Positions 29,367 through 37,708 of a stretch of DNA of 64,000 nt are shown one piece after another; the stretch's first letter is position 1, and each line of letters opens with the position of its first letter. A program made the position numbers and the translations under genes. The notes below the pieces were generated by a model. It was not told the origin of the DNA. It ran no database searches and was given only the letters and a program-made list of their open reading frames with translations. Source of the DNA: an uncultured Adlercreutzia sp. (GTDB lineage Bacteria > Actinomycetota > Coriobacteriia > Coriobacteriales > Eggerthellaceae); NCBI GenBank assembly GCA_910589165.1, contig CAJUSP010000001.1, positions 1 through 64,000 of the forward strand. Direction: 5' to 3'.

Positions 29367-31160
29367 CGGAACGAGCTCCTCCAGGTAGTTGCTGGGGTTT
29401 ATGGTGCAGAGGCGGTGGCCGTTGCGGAGGGCGATGCGGGCTATGGAGAGGTTCAGGGACTCGGCGGTTTCCAGGGGGCAAGTTTCGAAACTGGTGAACA
29501 GGAGGCGCTTGGCGGCGCGGGCTTGGGCCAGGCGGATGACGGCGCGGTCGGCGGCTTCGGCGCGCTCGCGGGCCGCGCCGACGATGACGCCGGGGTCGCA
29601 CATATCGCGGGAGGGGATAAACCCGTTTACGAAGCCGCCGAAGATGACGAGGTCGAAGGTGCGGCCGAAGAGGTCTTCAGGGGCGGCAACGACGACGGTT
29701 TCGCAGAGGTCGTTCTCGCGGTCGCACGGGGAAGCGGACGCCGTATCGTCTTGCGTGACATCTTCCCGTGCGCTGAGTTTTGTCTGGATGGCCGCTTCTT
29801 CGTGCGCGCAGTTGGGCGCCATGTCCCCAAGCTGGCGTAGGGCTTCTCGATAAGATGCGAGGAGGCTTCGGGCGAAAGGGCCTTCCTGGGCCATGCCCTC
29901 CAGCGTGCCTGCGTCCAGGCGGCGAAGGGCTTCAGCCAGGGAGAGGCCCGAGGGCCCGACGGCGCGCAGTTCGGACACGGCGGCGCTGCGGGCGAGGGGG
30001 TCGCCGAAGCTTAGCCATTGGCGCCAGGCGGCGGAATCGTCGGGATCGGCCGCAAGTTGGGCGAGCACGCGAGAGCGGGTCGCCTCCGTATCGCGCGGGC
30101 CTTTGCCGCCCGGCATGCCCTGTCGCGTTGGGCGCAGCTCGGCGGCGGGAATGCCGCAGGCCGTGAGCGCCTGCAGGAGGTTGGCTCGCCAGATGCGATT
30201 CGTGCCCACGACGGCAATGCGCTCGGCGGGGGTTCCGTCTTCCAGCGCCTTGGCCACGGTAGTGGCGATGAGGCGCATCTCGCTCGGCAGGTCTTCGGCA
30301 GCTGACCAGCTAAGCTGAGCCGGCGCCTCGCAGGTATCGAGCGTGACGCGCTGCGCAGGCGCGTGGGCATCGAAGAACTCGTCGAGGCCCGCGGCGCAGG
30401 GGTAGGGCTCGAACGCGGGGGGCGCTGGCTCGGGATCGCCAGCGACGACGATTTTCTCCGTAGCGAGCAGGCAGGCCAACGACTGGGAAGCGCGGCTCAT
30501 AAGCGGGTAGTCGTCGGCCAGCACGACGGGGGCGCCGAAATCGCGGCGCAGTGTGGGGCTTTTCCGCAGCACGCGCACCGCCAGGTTCACCACTTCTCCG
30601 GACAGCAGGGCGTCGTCGAAGGCGAGGATGGCGCGAGCCAGATCGAGCTGCGCCTGCTCTTCGGTGGTTTTGATCCAGGCGGGGTCGTCGTCATTCAAAT
30701 TCGCCCAGCCGCACTGCAGGAACGCCCACAGTTCGCGCAGGCGGCGGCGCTTGAGGCCGCTCGTCTTCAGGTCTTCGAAGAACGTGGCCTCCTCGTCGCG
30801 GGACAGCACACGGGGGTTACGCCCGGTAAGGGCTCGGGCCCGCGGATCGGCCAGAATACGCAGGGCGTAGTCGAAGGGCGTCGTCACCAGGCCGCGCGGC
30901 CCGTCGCCCGCTGGCGCAGTGAACGCGGTTGAGCCGCATGCAGGGTCGACGACGTTCATGCCTCGATCAGCCAGGAGACGTGCCGCGGTCTCCGTAGCGC
31001 GGGGGAAGGCGCAGAAGAACAGGAAATCGGGCTGTTCCTGGGGGCGCGGAGAACGGCCTGCGGCCCACGCGGCGGCGCGCTCGGCCAAAGCGGTCGTCTT
31101 CCCCGAGCGGGGGTCTCCGTTGATGCAGAGGGCCTCGTTCGGTGTGGGCGCGGTGCTCAT
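29346..31160 (-). CDS. UvrD/PcrA-like helicase protein with degenerate Walker B
   Basis: A 604-residue protein with a superfamily I helicase outline. Walker A is intact (INGDPRSGKTTALAERA, near residue 15). The Walker B/motif II position reads VVLADDYPLMS instead of the usual DExQD, so ATP hydrolysis may be lost or altered. The C-terminal half holds AERIAVVGTNRIWRANLLQAL and FDLVIFGGFVNGFIPSRD, matching the UvrD motif V region. Total length is shorter than a full UvrD (~720). The ATG at 31160 follows GAAGGAGG. It sits at the far end of the molybdoenzyme locus and shares its C-terminal pattern with the protein at 34763-35350. Its role is unknown; do not assume active unwinding. Confidence 0.7.
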   Translation of the reverse strand: MSTAPTPNEALCINGDPRSGKTTALAERAAAWAAGRSPRPQEQPDFLFFCAFPRATETAARLLADRGMNVVDPACGSTAFTAPAGDGPRGLVTTPFDYALRILADPRARALTGRNPRVLSRDEEATFFEDLKTSGLKRRRLRELWAFLQCGWANLNDDDPAWIKTTEEQAQLDLARAILAFDDALLSGEVVNLAVRVLRKSPTLRRDFGAPVVLADDYPLMSRASQSLACLLATEKIVVAGDPEPAPPAFEPYPCAAGLDEFFDAHAPAQRVTLDTCEAPAQLSWSAAEDLPSEMRLIATTVAKALEDGTPAERIAVVGTNRIWRANLLQALTACGIPAAELRPTRQGMPGGKGPRDTEATRSRVLAQLAADPDDSAAWRQWLSFGDPLARSAAVSELRAVGPSGLSLAEALRRLDAGTLEGMAQEGPFARSLLASYREALRQLGDMAPNCAHEEAAIQTKLSAREDVTQDDTASASPCDRENDLCETVVVAAPEDLFGRTFDLVIFGGFVNGFIPSRDMCDPGVIVGAARERAEAADRAVIRLAQARAAKRLLFTSFETCPLETAESLNLSIARIALRNGHRLCTINPSNYLEELVPSGQERS

Positions 31161-31296
31161 GACGGCCTCCTTCGGGAGGAAGAGGACGGCTTCGCGCAAC
31201 AGATTCGGCGTTGCGCGACCGGCGGAATTCTCAGAAGCAGGGAAGCCCAGCGGTTCGAGGACATTGGGGAATCGAGACCGCCGAGCTCCCCCTGGG

Positions 31297-31336
31297 TGGC
31301 CTTTCGCAGAGGGGGTGAGGGAGGTGGGAAAGGCCA
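31297..31336. repeat. Inverted repeat in the gap before the helicase-like gene
   Basis: TGGCCTTTC / GAAAGGCCA with a 22-nt loop, in the 286-bp gap between the NapH-like gene stop and the helicase-like start. It could terminate the six-gene operon; no U-run is present. Nothing else is seen in the gap. Confidence 0.45.
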
Positions 31337-31446
31337 TTCAGGGGGAGGCTGGAGCAAGCCGGGTTGAGGGAGGGGAAGCGGCGTGCTCCAGCGAATCCCA
31401 AGGAGGGGAGGGGCTGCAGCGGAAGGAGCCGCAGCCGTGGGAGGGC

Positions 31447-32442
31447 TTAGGGGGCCGGGTCGAGCAGGGGCTCGTCGAGATCGGCAGCTGCACCGACGCC
31501 CGCCGGGACATCGTCGGCAGCCGGAACCCCAGTGACCGCCGGGCGCTTGCTCAGCAGCGGAAACGTGATGGCGTTCCCGGGGCACGCGTCGGCGCAGGCC
31601 CGGCAGCGGGTACACTCGTTGAACGTGGTGCCCAGCTGGGGGTGGCGGGGGTTGATGGCCACCTCGCACACCTCGGCGCAGCGGCCGCAGGTGGCGCCAT
31701 GGGCCGTTTCCAGGCACTTCTCGTCGTTGATGGCGGGCTGGAAAGTGCGGTTGGCCTTCGCCACCAGACTCATGAGCGAGGAAATGGGACACAAATGCGA
31801 GCACCACTTGCGGAAGAACACCACCTCGGCCAGAAGCAGCAGGGGGATAAGTACCACCGACCAGGTAACGTCTCCTGCGCCGAACAGGGCGATGAGCAGG
31901 AAAACGAGCGCGAAGGACAGGCCTACCGGGCACACCAGGCAAAAGACCGGAAAGCCGAAGATGGCGGCGGAAAGCAGCGTGCCGCCCAAGATGAAGTGGC
32001 GCGAGTCGGCCGGCTTGCGATCGGCATGGGACGCGCAGGAGGCGCAACCGCCCGCGCAGCCCTTCGAGAGCGCCTTCTTCTCGGAAGCGGTCAGCGGTGA
32101 AAGGGTACTTTGGGGCGCTGTCTCCCCTTCGGCGTTGCCGGTATCCTGCTTCTTGAACAGGCCGCGCAGTTTCTGCCATACGGGCACGGGGCACAGCCAG
32201 CCGCAGAAGGCGCGGCCCAGCACGAGGATGGCGGCCACGGCCAGCACCACGGAGATGACGGCCCGCGGCACCATGGTCTTGCTGGCGAGCATTGTACCCA
32301 AGGCGCCCACCGGGCAGATGAGCGAAATGGACTCCCACCCGAAGGCGGAAAGCGTGCCGACGCTCGCATGGGCGGCGTAGGCCACGCCGGCCACGGCCAG
32401 CAGCGCCAGCGGGATGATCACGCGCAGTTTCTGACTCTTCAT
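31447..32442 (-). CDS. NapH-like membrane ferredoxin
   Basis: Quinol-linked electron-transfer membrane protein, 331 residues. About four to five hydrophobic segments alternate with Cys motifs: ICPVGALG, FCGWLCPVPVWQKL and VCPVGLSFAL, characteristic of the NapH/CcoG 'polyferredoxin' family. Two C-terminal 4Fe-4S motifs follow (CGRCAEVCEVAINP and CTRCRACADACPGNAITF). An extra cytoplasmic Cys patch (KGCAGGCASCASH, near 125) is unusual. It overlaps functionally with the NapG-like gene 3 bp upstream. In Nap systems NapGH pass electrons from menaquinol to a periplasmic molybdoenzyme; the divergent molybdoenzyme in this locus is the likely recipient. Confidence 0.85.
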   Translation of the reverse strand: MKSQKLRVIIPLALLAVAGVAYAAHASVGTLSAFGWESISLICPVGALGTMLASKTMVPRAVISVVLAVAAILVLGRAFCGWLCPVPVWQKLRGLFKKQDTGNAEGETAPQSTLSPLTASEKKALSKGCAGGCASCASHADRKPADSRHFILGGTLLSAAIFGFPVFCLVCPVGLSFALVFLLIALFGAGDVTWSVVLIPLLLLAEVVFFRKWCSHLCPISSLMSLVAKANRTFQPAINDEKCLETAHGATCGRCAEVCEVAINPRHPQLGTTFNECTRCRACADACPGNAITFPLLSKRPAVTGVPAADDVPAGVGAAADLDEPLLDPAP

Positions 32443-32445
32443 AGC

Positions 32446-33084
32446 TTAGGCCTCGCTTTCGGGAACGACGATGATGGCGCGCGAGGTGGCGCCCACGGCA
32501 TAGGAGCCCTCTTTCTGCGACACGCACACGTTCTGGCAGGCGCCGCAGCCATTGCAGTTATCGGGCACGACCACGGGGCGGCCGTACTCGTCCAGCTCGA
32601 TGGCCTCGTAGGGGCAGGCGTCGTAGCAGAAGCGGCAGCCGTTGTCGCGGTACCAGGCCAGACACCAGTCGCGAATGAGCACCGCCTTGCCGAGAATGAC
32701 CGACTCGGCCGTCGCGTCGGCCGGCAGTCGCAGCGCCTCGGTGGGGCAGGCCGCCACGCACAGGGGCGCACCGCCGTTAGCCTCCTCGCAGAAATCGCAC
32801 CAGCCGTCGTTGAACCCGACGGTGGGAGTGCGCACGGTCACCACGCCGTCTTCCAAATGCGCCGGCCGCAGGGCATGGCTCGGGCAGGCTTCCACGCAGC
32901 GCTCGCAGCGGATGCACGCCGCCAGCAGCGCCTCCTCGTTCTGGCCCCCGGGCGGGCGCACCTGGGCCTCGGCGGGCACCGCCTTCAGGGCGCCCAGGGC
33001 CAGCAGCGCGCAGCCGCCGCCCACGCCCAGGGCGAAGGTGCGCCGCGACATGCCGGCGCCGGCTCGTTTCTTCTCGTCTCCCAT
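32446..33084 (-). CDS. NapG-like Tat-exported ferredoxin
   Basis: A 212-residue iron-sulfur protein exported by Tat: SRRTFALGVGGG followed by a hydrophobic stretch ending AEAQV. Four 4Fe-4S motifs are visible: CIRCERCVEACPSHAL, CDFCEE...CVAACPTEAL, CRFCYDACPYEAIEL and CNGCGACQNVC. The order matches NapG/MauM. It is read together with the NapH-like protein (3-bp gap). The start at 33084 has GAGGAG upstream. Confidence 0.88.
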   Translation of the reverse strand: MGDEKKRAGAGMSRRTFALGVGGGCALLALGALKAVPAEAQVRPPGGQNEEALLAACIRCERCVEACPSHALRPAHLEDGVVTVRTPTVGFNDGWCDFCEEANGGAPLCVAACPTEALRLPADATAESVILGKAVLIRDWCLAWYRDNGCRFCYDACPYEAIELDEYGRPVVVPDNCNGCGACQNVCVSQKEGSYAVGATSRAIIVVPESEA

Positions 33085-33102
33085 CGTCTCTCCTCTGTGT
33101 CG

Positions 33103-33822
33103 CTAGTCCTCCGAGAGCATATCTTCCAAAAGCTCCCGGTCGGTCTCTAAAAAGCCCTCCGTGAGGAAGGCGAGTCCCCGGTAGAAATCGGTTTTGGCGA
33201 ACTTGTCCACCTCGGCCGTCAGCAGCGGAACCCAGCCGGCCAGGTGCACGTCGATGAAGTTGTAGGAGCTGCGCACCCAGGCCAGGGCCTCATCGGCGTT
33301 GCCGGCGCGCAGGGCCTGCGCCACGCGGGTAGACAGCACCTGCAGGTACTCCAGCTCGAGCGCGATGTGGTCCTCGCCCTCTTTCCAGCTGTCCTTCTTG
33401 GAAAGCCCGGCGGCGCGGTAGAGCGCCAGCACCTCGTCGCGGGCGCTCTGCATGAGCAGGCGCTTCTCGGAGGTGTACACGCTTTCGAAGGGGTAGGCGG
33501 CGGCGTGGCCGGAATAGCCGTGGCCGAAGAACGTGCGCATGTAGTCGGCGGCCAGCTCGGTGAGCGTGTTCTCCCACACGCCGCTCAGGTAAGTGGCGAT
33601 AAGGCGATTGCCCTCGTCGGCCAGGTCGTTGCCGGTGCGCACCGGCCAGGGCGTGGCGTGCAGCTCCTCAAGCAGCGCCTCGTCCACCTCGGCGGAGAAC
33701 AGGCGGCTCATCAGCCCGTAGGTGGCCGCGCGCTGGTCGAACAGGGCTAGTAGCTCGGCGGTGTTCACGGTCTCTTCGGCGGTATCGGCGGCGTCGGTTG
33801 CCGCAAGCATCTCGTCGGTCAT
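33103..33822 (-). CDS. TorD/DmsD-family molybdoenzyme chaperone
   Basis: All-helical cytoplasmic chaperone (239 residues) that binds the Tat signal of a molybdoenzyme and guards cofactor insertion. Typical features: the N-terminal helix FDQRAATYGLMSRLFSAEVD, central EYMRTFFGHGYSGHAAAYPFESVYTS-like core with the family pattern YTSEKRLLMQ, and WKEGEDHIALELEYLQVL. The likely client is the 1172-residue catalytic subunit encoded at 39741, which has a Tat signal. GGAGG precedes the ATG. Confidence 0.87.
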   Translation of the reverse strand: MTDEMLAATDAADTAEETVNTAELLALFDQRAATYGLMSRLFSAEVDEALLEELHATPWPVRTGNDLADEGNRLIATYLSGVWENTLTELAADYMRTFFGHGYSGHAAAYPFESVYTSEKRLLMQSARDEVLALYRAAGLSKKDSWKEGEDHIALELEYLQVLSTRVAQALRAGNADEALAWVRSSYNFIDVHLAGWVPLLTAEVDKFAKTDFYRGLAFLTEGFLETDRELLEDMLSED

Positions 33823-33832
33823 GATTGCCTCC

Positions 33833-34747
33833 TTACCAGCGCACGCCGTCGGTGGTCGTGGGCATTTCCACGACGTCCTCGAGCGCAGGAATCTCGTAAT
33901 CGTCCGCTACCTCGGCCAGCTCGCCCTCAAGGGTCGCGCGGCCTGCCTCGGTGGTGCGCCAGGCGCCCCGCTCCCATGCCAGGGCACCGGCGCGCTCCAG
34001 GCTTTCCACGAAGTGCTGCACGTAGAAGCGGCGGTTCTCGGCTACGGCGGGGTCGGTGTCCACGGCCACGGACAGAAGCCCCATGGTGGTGCCTGTCTCG
34101 GCGAGCGCCAGGGTGAGCACGCGCTTGTACACGGGCAGGAACTCCGGCTCGCGAGCCAGCAGCGCCGTGATACGCTCGGAGGGATCGTCCTCGGCAATCA
34201 TGGCGGCACCGGCCTCGGTGGTGCGCCAGCACACCTCGGGCGGCGTGGTGGGTTGGTAGAACTCCGCGCCGTCGATCTCGACGATGTCCGGGGTAGGCTG
34301 AGCGTCGCCATAGGGGGCGCCGTCGGCGGTCACGCGATCGAGGGCGCCGGCCACCTCCAGCATGGTGCAGAAGTTCGAAGGCGAGTACACCGAGAACTTC
34401 ACGCGGCCCGAGCCTTCCAGCGTCTCGCGCACCTGCGCGGTGCTGATGGGGCTCGCCGCGGCTTCCAGAATGCCCAGCAGCGCCGTGCGGTGCGGGCGCA
34501 TCTGGGCGAACAGCTCGCGGGTGCGCTCGAGGGCCGGGCGCGCGGCGTAGGCCGGGTCGTACTGGTTCACCGAGGCCTCGATCACCGGCACGCGGTTGGG
34601 GTCGGGGGGCAGAAACTCGCTGCGACCCTCGGTGTTGGGCAGAAAGATCTCCGACGAGTCCAGCTCGCTTTCGGGCTCCTGCACGGCCCAGATGTCAAGG
34701 GTCGGGTCGAAGCTGAAGTTGAAGGCGGAAAGATCCGGAGTATTCAT
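33833..34747 (-). CDS. Unrecognised protein with two winged-helix-like repeats
   Basis: I do not recognise this 304-residue protein by family. It is acidic at the N-terminus (about 1-60). A helical stretch ERTRELFAQMRPHRTALLGILEAA-like then leads into a region resembling a winged helix, with the wing VCWRTTEAGAAMIAE (about 195). A second copy of the same wing, GAWRTTEAGRATLEGE, occurs near 270. The W-R-T-T-E-A-G pattern is typical of the strand-turn of winged-helix regulators, so it may bind DNA or a protein partner. It lies between the TorD gene (10 bp) and a helicase-derived gene (15 bp), in one operon with FeS proteins. Confidence 0.6.
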   Translation of the reverse strand: MNTPDLSAFNFSFDPTLDIWAVQEPESELDSSEIFLPNTEGRSEFLPPDPNRVPVIEASVNQYDPAYAARPALERTRELFAQMRPHRTALLGILEAAASPISTAQVRETLEGSGRVKFSVYSPSNFCTMLEVAGALDRVTADGAPYGDAQPTPDIVEIDGAEFYQPTTPPEVCWRTTEAGAAMIAEDDPSERITALLAREPEFLPVYKRVLTLALAETGTTMGLLSVAVDTDPAVAENRRFYVQHFVESLERAGALAWERGAWRTTEAGRATLEGELAEVADDYEIPALEDVVEMPTTTDGVRW

Positions 34748-34762
34748 AAAAGGCTCTCCTCT

Positions 34763-35350
34763 CTAGTTCAAGCCGGCGTCGCGCAGGAACTGCTGGCCGC
34801 CGACGGTGCCGGGGCGTGCGGCCCCCAGCGCGTCGAAAAAGCGCGAGGGCGCCACGCAGGCGAAAGCGACGCCGCCGATGGTTTTGGTGCGGCGATAGGG
34901 CACGTGAATCTGGTCGGCCAGGGGCGCCTCCATCACGGCAAAGCCGGAAAGCATGAGACGCCCTTCGGTTTGCAGAAGCCCCTCGAAGGCCGCTTGCTGA
35001 CGGCGCAGCTCCCCGCTGTCAGCCAGGGCCGCGGCCGTGGGGATAAGGCCCTCCACGCAGCCGACGGCGAACAGCCAGTCGAAAGCGATCCAGGCGCGGC
35101 GGAAGTCCATGATGCTGGAGCGACGCACGCCGCGCTCGAGGGGGGCGTCGGTCAGGACGGCGGGCAGCCCCTCGGCGGCGCAGGCGCGCTGCAGCTGCAG
35201 GCCCCAGGTGCGGTTGGGCACCGCGAACCCGATGCGGGCCGGCGTGGCCTCGCCGCGCGCCACGGCTGCGGCGGCCACTCGGGCGAGCCCCATCAGCTCG
35301 TCGGTGGGGTTTTCCCACTTCACCATCGTCAGGTTTCCCAAAGCGCCCAT
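34763..35350 (-). CDS. Short helicase-derived protein (UvrD C-terminal domain without ATPase)
   Basis: A 195-residue protein with no Walker motifs. Two blocks match the C-terminal half of the helicase-like protein at 29346-31160: ARIGFAVPNRTWGLQLQRAC compared with ERIAVVGTNRIWRANLLQAL, and FDWLFAVGCVEGLIPTAAAL compared with FDLVIFGGFVNGFIPSRDMC. It thus looks like a UvrD-type C-terminal domain that lost its motor. Function is unknown; a scaffold or regulatory role is possible. Start is uncertain between 35350 and an internal ATG eight codons later (MVKWENPTDEL). It is co-transcribed with redox genes. Confidence 0.6.
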   Translation of the reverse strand: MGALGNLTMVKWENPTDELMGLARVAAAAVARGEATPARIGFAVPNRTWGLQLQRACAAEGLPAVLTDAPLERGVRRSSIMDFRRAWIAFDWLFAVGCVEGLIPTAAALADSGELRRQQAAFEGLLQTEGRLMLSGFAVMEAPLADQIHVPYRRTKTIGGVAFACVAPSRFFDALGAARPGTVGGQQFLRDAGLN

Positions 35351-35359
35351 GGCGTGTCC

Positions 35360-36205
35360 CTAGTCAGCGAAGGCCGCGTCGGCGCGGTCGTAGGTGCGCG
35401 TCGTGCCGTCGGCGAAGGTTACCGTCCACAGGCGGTAGTCCACGGGGAAGGTGAACGGGTCGGGCTCGTCCTCCTGCGGGCGGGCCGGCCGGGGCAAATC
35501 GGGCGCGTCGGTGGGCGCCACAGCGGTGTTCTCGTAGCTTTTGGCCTCGATATCCTCGGCAAGCAGCTGCTCGCGGGTTTTCTCGGGTACGGGCTCGTCA
35601 GCTTCGGCCTCGACCGCAGGCTCCGGTTCCTCCAGCGCCTCGGGGTGCTCGACCACCCAGGCCTCCCAGGCGTTCTCACGCTGGGCAGCGTAGGCCTCGG
35701 CCGTGGGTGCTTCCACCCGCACGGCGCCCGCGAAGGCGCCCTCGGCCCGCAGCGCCCGCGCCTCGCTGGCGATGGCGGCCACGTCCGGCTCAATGAACCC
35801 GCAGGGCTCCGGGCGCAGGGCCACCACCAGCTGGCCGCCCTGAAGCTCCACCTCCAGCGTGTCGAAGGCCACCTCTGGCAGCCCTATCTTGCGCTGGCGG
35901 TCGTTGAAGACTTTCATATTGTTGCCCACTTTGTGCAGCATGTTGCGCAGCCACGGGGCCACAATGTCGTCCCAGCGCTCGTCGGCGCCCTCAGCGGCGC
36001 GGTCGAGGTAGGCGTAGGTGCCCATATTCACGATCAGGCGCGCGGTATTGCGCACGGGAGCGTCCTCGGACTCCGCGGCGTGCGTGCGAACCACCGGCGT
36101 GCCGATATGGGCGTAGCTGCGGTTGATTTCCAGCACAGTGGCCTTGCCGGCAGCTCGCTCGTCCAAGTCGAGCACCAGCGTGAGAGACGGTCTCAAAAGA
36201 GCCAT
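35360..36205 (-). CDS. Unrecognised protein, first gene of the NapGH/TorD operon
   Basis: A 281-residue cytoplasmic protein without known motifs. Residues 1-165 look globular and begin LRPSLTLVLDLDERAAGKAT. Residues 165-260 are Pro/Glu-rich and probably disordered. The end (YRLWTVTFADGTTRTYDRAD) forms a short beta hairpin. GAGGAGGG precedes the ATG. As the first gene after the divergent promoter, its level should follow the LuxR-type control of the locus. No function is proposed. Confidence 0.6.
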   Translation of the reverse strand: MALLRPSLTLVLDLDERAAGKATVLEINRSYAHIGTPVVRTHAAESEDAPVRNTARLIVNMGTYAYLDRAAEGADERWDDIVAPWLRNMLHKVGNNMKVFNDRQRKIGLPEVAFDTLEVELQGGQLVVALRPEPCGFIEPDVAAIASEARALRAEGAFAGAVRVEAPTAEAYAAQRENAWEAWVVEHPEALEEPEPAVEAEADEPVPEKTREQLLAEDIEAKSYENTAVAPTDAPDLPRPARPQEDEPDPFTFPVDYRLWTVTFADGTTRTYDRADAAFAD

Positions 36206-36247
36206 GAATCCCTCCTCTTCGTTTCTCGATTCCCCACAACGCGGTGC

Positions 36248-36318
36248 AGTATAGGAGGGCTTTCATAGGCCAAATAATATGATGCCTATGATTTCGCCTA
36301 TGAAATGGCCGCTATGAT
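36248..36318. promoter_or_regulatory. Divergent promoter region with CATAGGC/GCCTATG operators
   Basis: Between the two divergent arms of the molybdoenzyme locus. TTTCATAGGC (36261-36270) and GCCTATGAAA (36296-36305) form a perfect 10-bp inverted pair, and a further GCCTATGA lies at 36284-36291, 12 bp before the right arm. TATACT on the minus strand (36248-36253) and TATGAT on the plus strand (36313-36318) are candidate -10 boxes. TCATA/TATGA half-sites recur in front of the catalytic-subunit gene, pointing to a shared regulator. Confidence 0.6.
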
Positions 36319-36350
36319 GAGCCCCATCAGGACGAACAGGGGGGATCGCT

Positions 36351-37550
36351 ATGGCACATTTGGCCGACATGCTGCAGCTTATTTCGAAGCTGGAAAGTCC
36401 GAACATCACCGTGCATCAGGAACGCTGCGTGCTCGTGCGCAACGGCAACGCCGACTGCCTGCGCTGCGCCGAGGCGTGCACGTCCGGGTGCATTACCTAC
36501 GACGGCGAGGAGCTTATCGTGAGCCCCGAGCGCTGTATCGGCTGCGGTACCTGTGCGACCGTGTGCCCCACCTGCGCGCTGGAGGCCCACCACCCGACCG
36601 ATGCGGCCCTGGTCGCGGCCTGCGAGCGCAGCGCGGAACTGATGGAGGGGGCTGTGGTTGTGGGCTGCGGGCGCCTGCTCGACCAGGCAGCGGACCGCTA
36701 CGACGAGGAAAGGGCGGTGCGCGTGGAGTGCCTCGGCCGTGTGGACGAATCGCTGCTCACGCAGTGCGCCGCCCGCGGGGCCCGGGAGGCGGTGCTCATC
36801 CATGGCGATTGCGAGCGGTGCGATTACCGAACCGGCCGCGCCTGCGCCGAGGAGGTCTGCGACACCGAACAGGCGCTCATGGAGGCGTGGAACGTGCCGT
36901 TTCCCGTGCGTCTGACCACCAAGATTCCCGCAGCGGCGAAGCGGACGGAGCGCGTCGACCACGACGCCGACCGCCGGGCCGCCCTGGTCGGGGGCGGGCA
37001 GCAGGCAGCGCGTTTGGGGGCCCTTCTGGCCGAGGAGGCCGTCGCCGATGCGCTCGGGGAAGGGGGCCGCGACGCTGAGCCCGCGCCTAAGGCCCGCTAC
37101 ACCAAGGTGATGGACGATGGCACGCTGCCGCACTTCGTGCCCGATCGGCGCGAGCGGCTGCTGGACGCCTTGGCCGAGCTGGGAGAGCCCGATGATGTGA
37201 TGGTGGCCACGCGCCTGTGGGGCCACGTGATCATCGATGCCGACCGCTGCGTATCGTGCCAGATGTGCGCCACGTTCTGCCCCACGGCGGCGCTGGCGAA
37301 GTTCCAGGAGCCCGACGGCACCATCGGCGTGGACCATCGCCCCTCCGACTGCGTGAAGTGCCGCACCTGCGAGGCTATCTGCCCCGCCGACGCCATCGAG
37401 CTATCGGAAGAGGTGTTCGCCCGCGATCTTTTGGCCGGTGTGACCGACCGCTATGTGATGGCCGGCCGCCCCATCAAGCACGGCACCCCCCACACCATCT
37501 GGCAGAAAGCTCAAACCATGATGAAGACTGACCAGGTGTACGAGCGCTAG
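36351..37550 (+). CDS. Iron-sulfur protein with two ferredoxin modules flanking an MvhD/FlpD-like domain
   Basis: A 399-residue cytoplasmic electron-transfer protein with no signal peptide. N-terminal ferredoxin part: CLRCAEACTSGCI and CIGCGTCATVCPTCALE (about 30-80). The centre reads VRVECLGRVDESLLTQCAAR, then AVLIHGDCERCDYRTG, which resembles the MvhD/FlpD hydrogenase-heterodisulfide reductase delta subunit (its 'CxGRVDxxxVLxA...GA..VLVxGCHxGDCHY' pattern). The C-terminal ferredoxin has CVSCQMCATFCPTAAL and CVKCRTCEAICPADAIEL. It could pass electrons between a cytoplasmic flavin enzyme and the membrane system. It lies upstream of the LuxR gene. Family match is by eye. Confidence 0.75.
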   Translation: MAHLADMLQLISKLESPNITVHQERCVLVRNGNADCLRCAEACTSGCITYDGEELIVSPERCIGCGTCATVCPTCALEAHHPTDAALVAACERSAELMEGAVVVGCGRLLDQAADRYDEERAVRVECLGRVDESLLTQCAARGAREAVLIHGDCERCDYRTGRACAEEVCDTEQALMEAWNVPFPVRLTTKIPAAAKRTERVDHDADRRAALVGGGQQAARLGALLAEEAVADALGEGGRDAEPAPKARYTKVMDDGTLPHFVPDRRERLLDALAELGEPDDVMVATRLWGHVIIDADRCVSCQMCATFCPTAALAKFQEPDGTIGVDHRPSDCVKCRTCEAICPADAIELSEEVFARDLLAGVTDRYVMAGRPIKHGTPHTIWQKAQTMMKTDQVYER

Positions 37551-37708
37551 CCCAGCTCAATGATGATTTTCTCCATCAGCGTTGACATCGTGTTAGAATA
37601 CCCCGAGCAAAAAAGCTGCGGACAACATGGGGAGCAGCACGAAGAGAGATAGGGAGGGGTAGCCGCCGGGCCGCTGTCGGTTGGCGCTGCCGAAAACGAG
37701 GGGAACCC

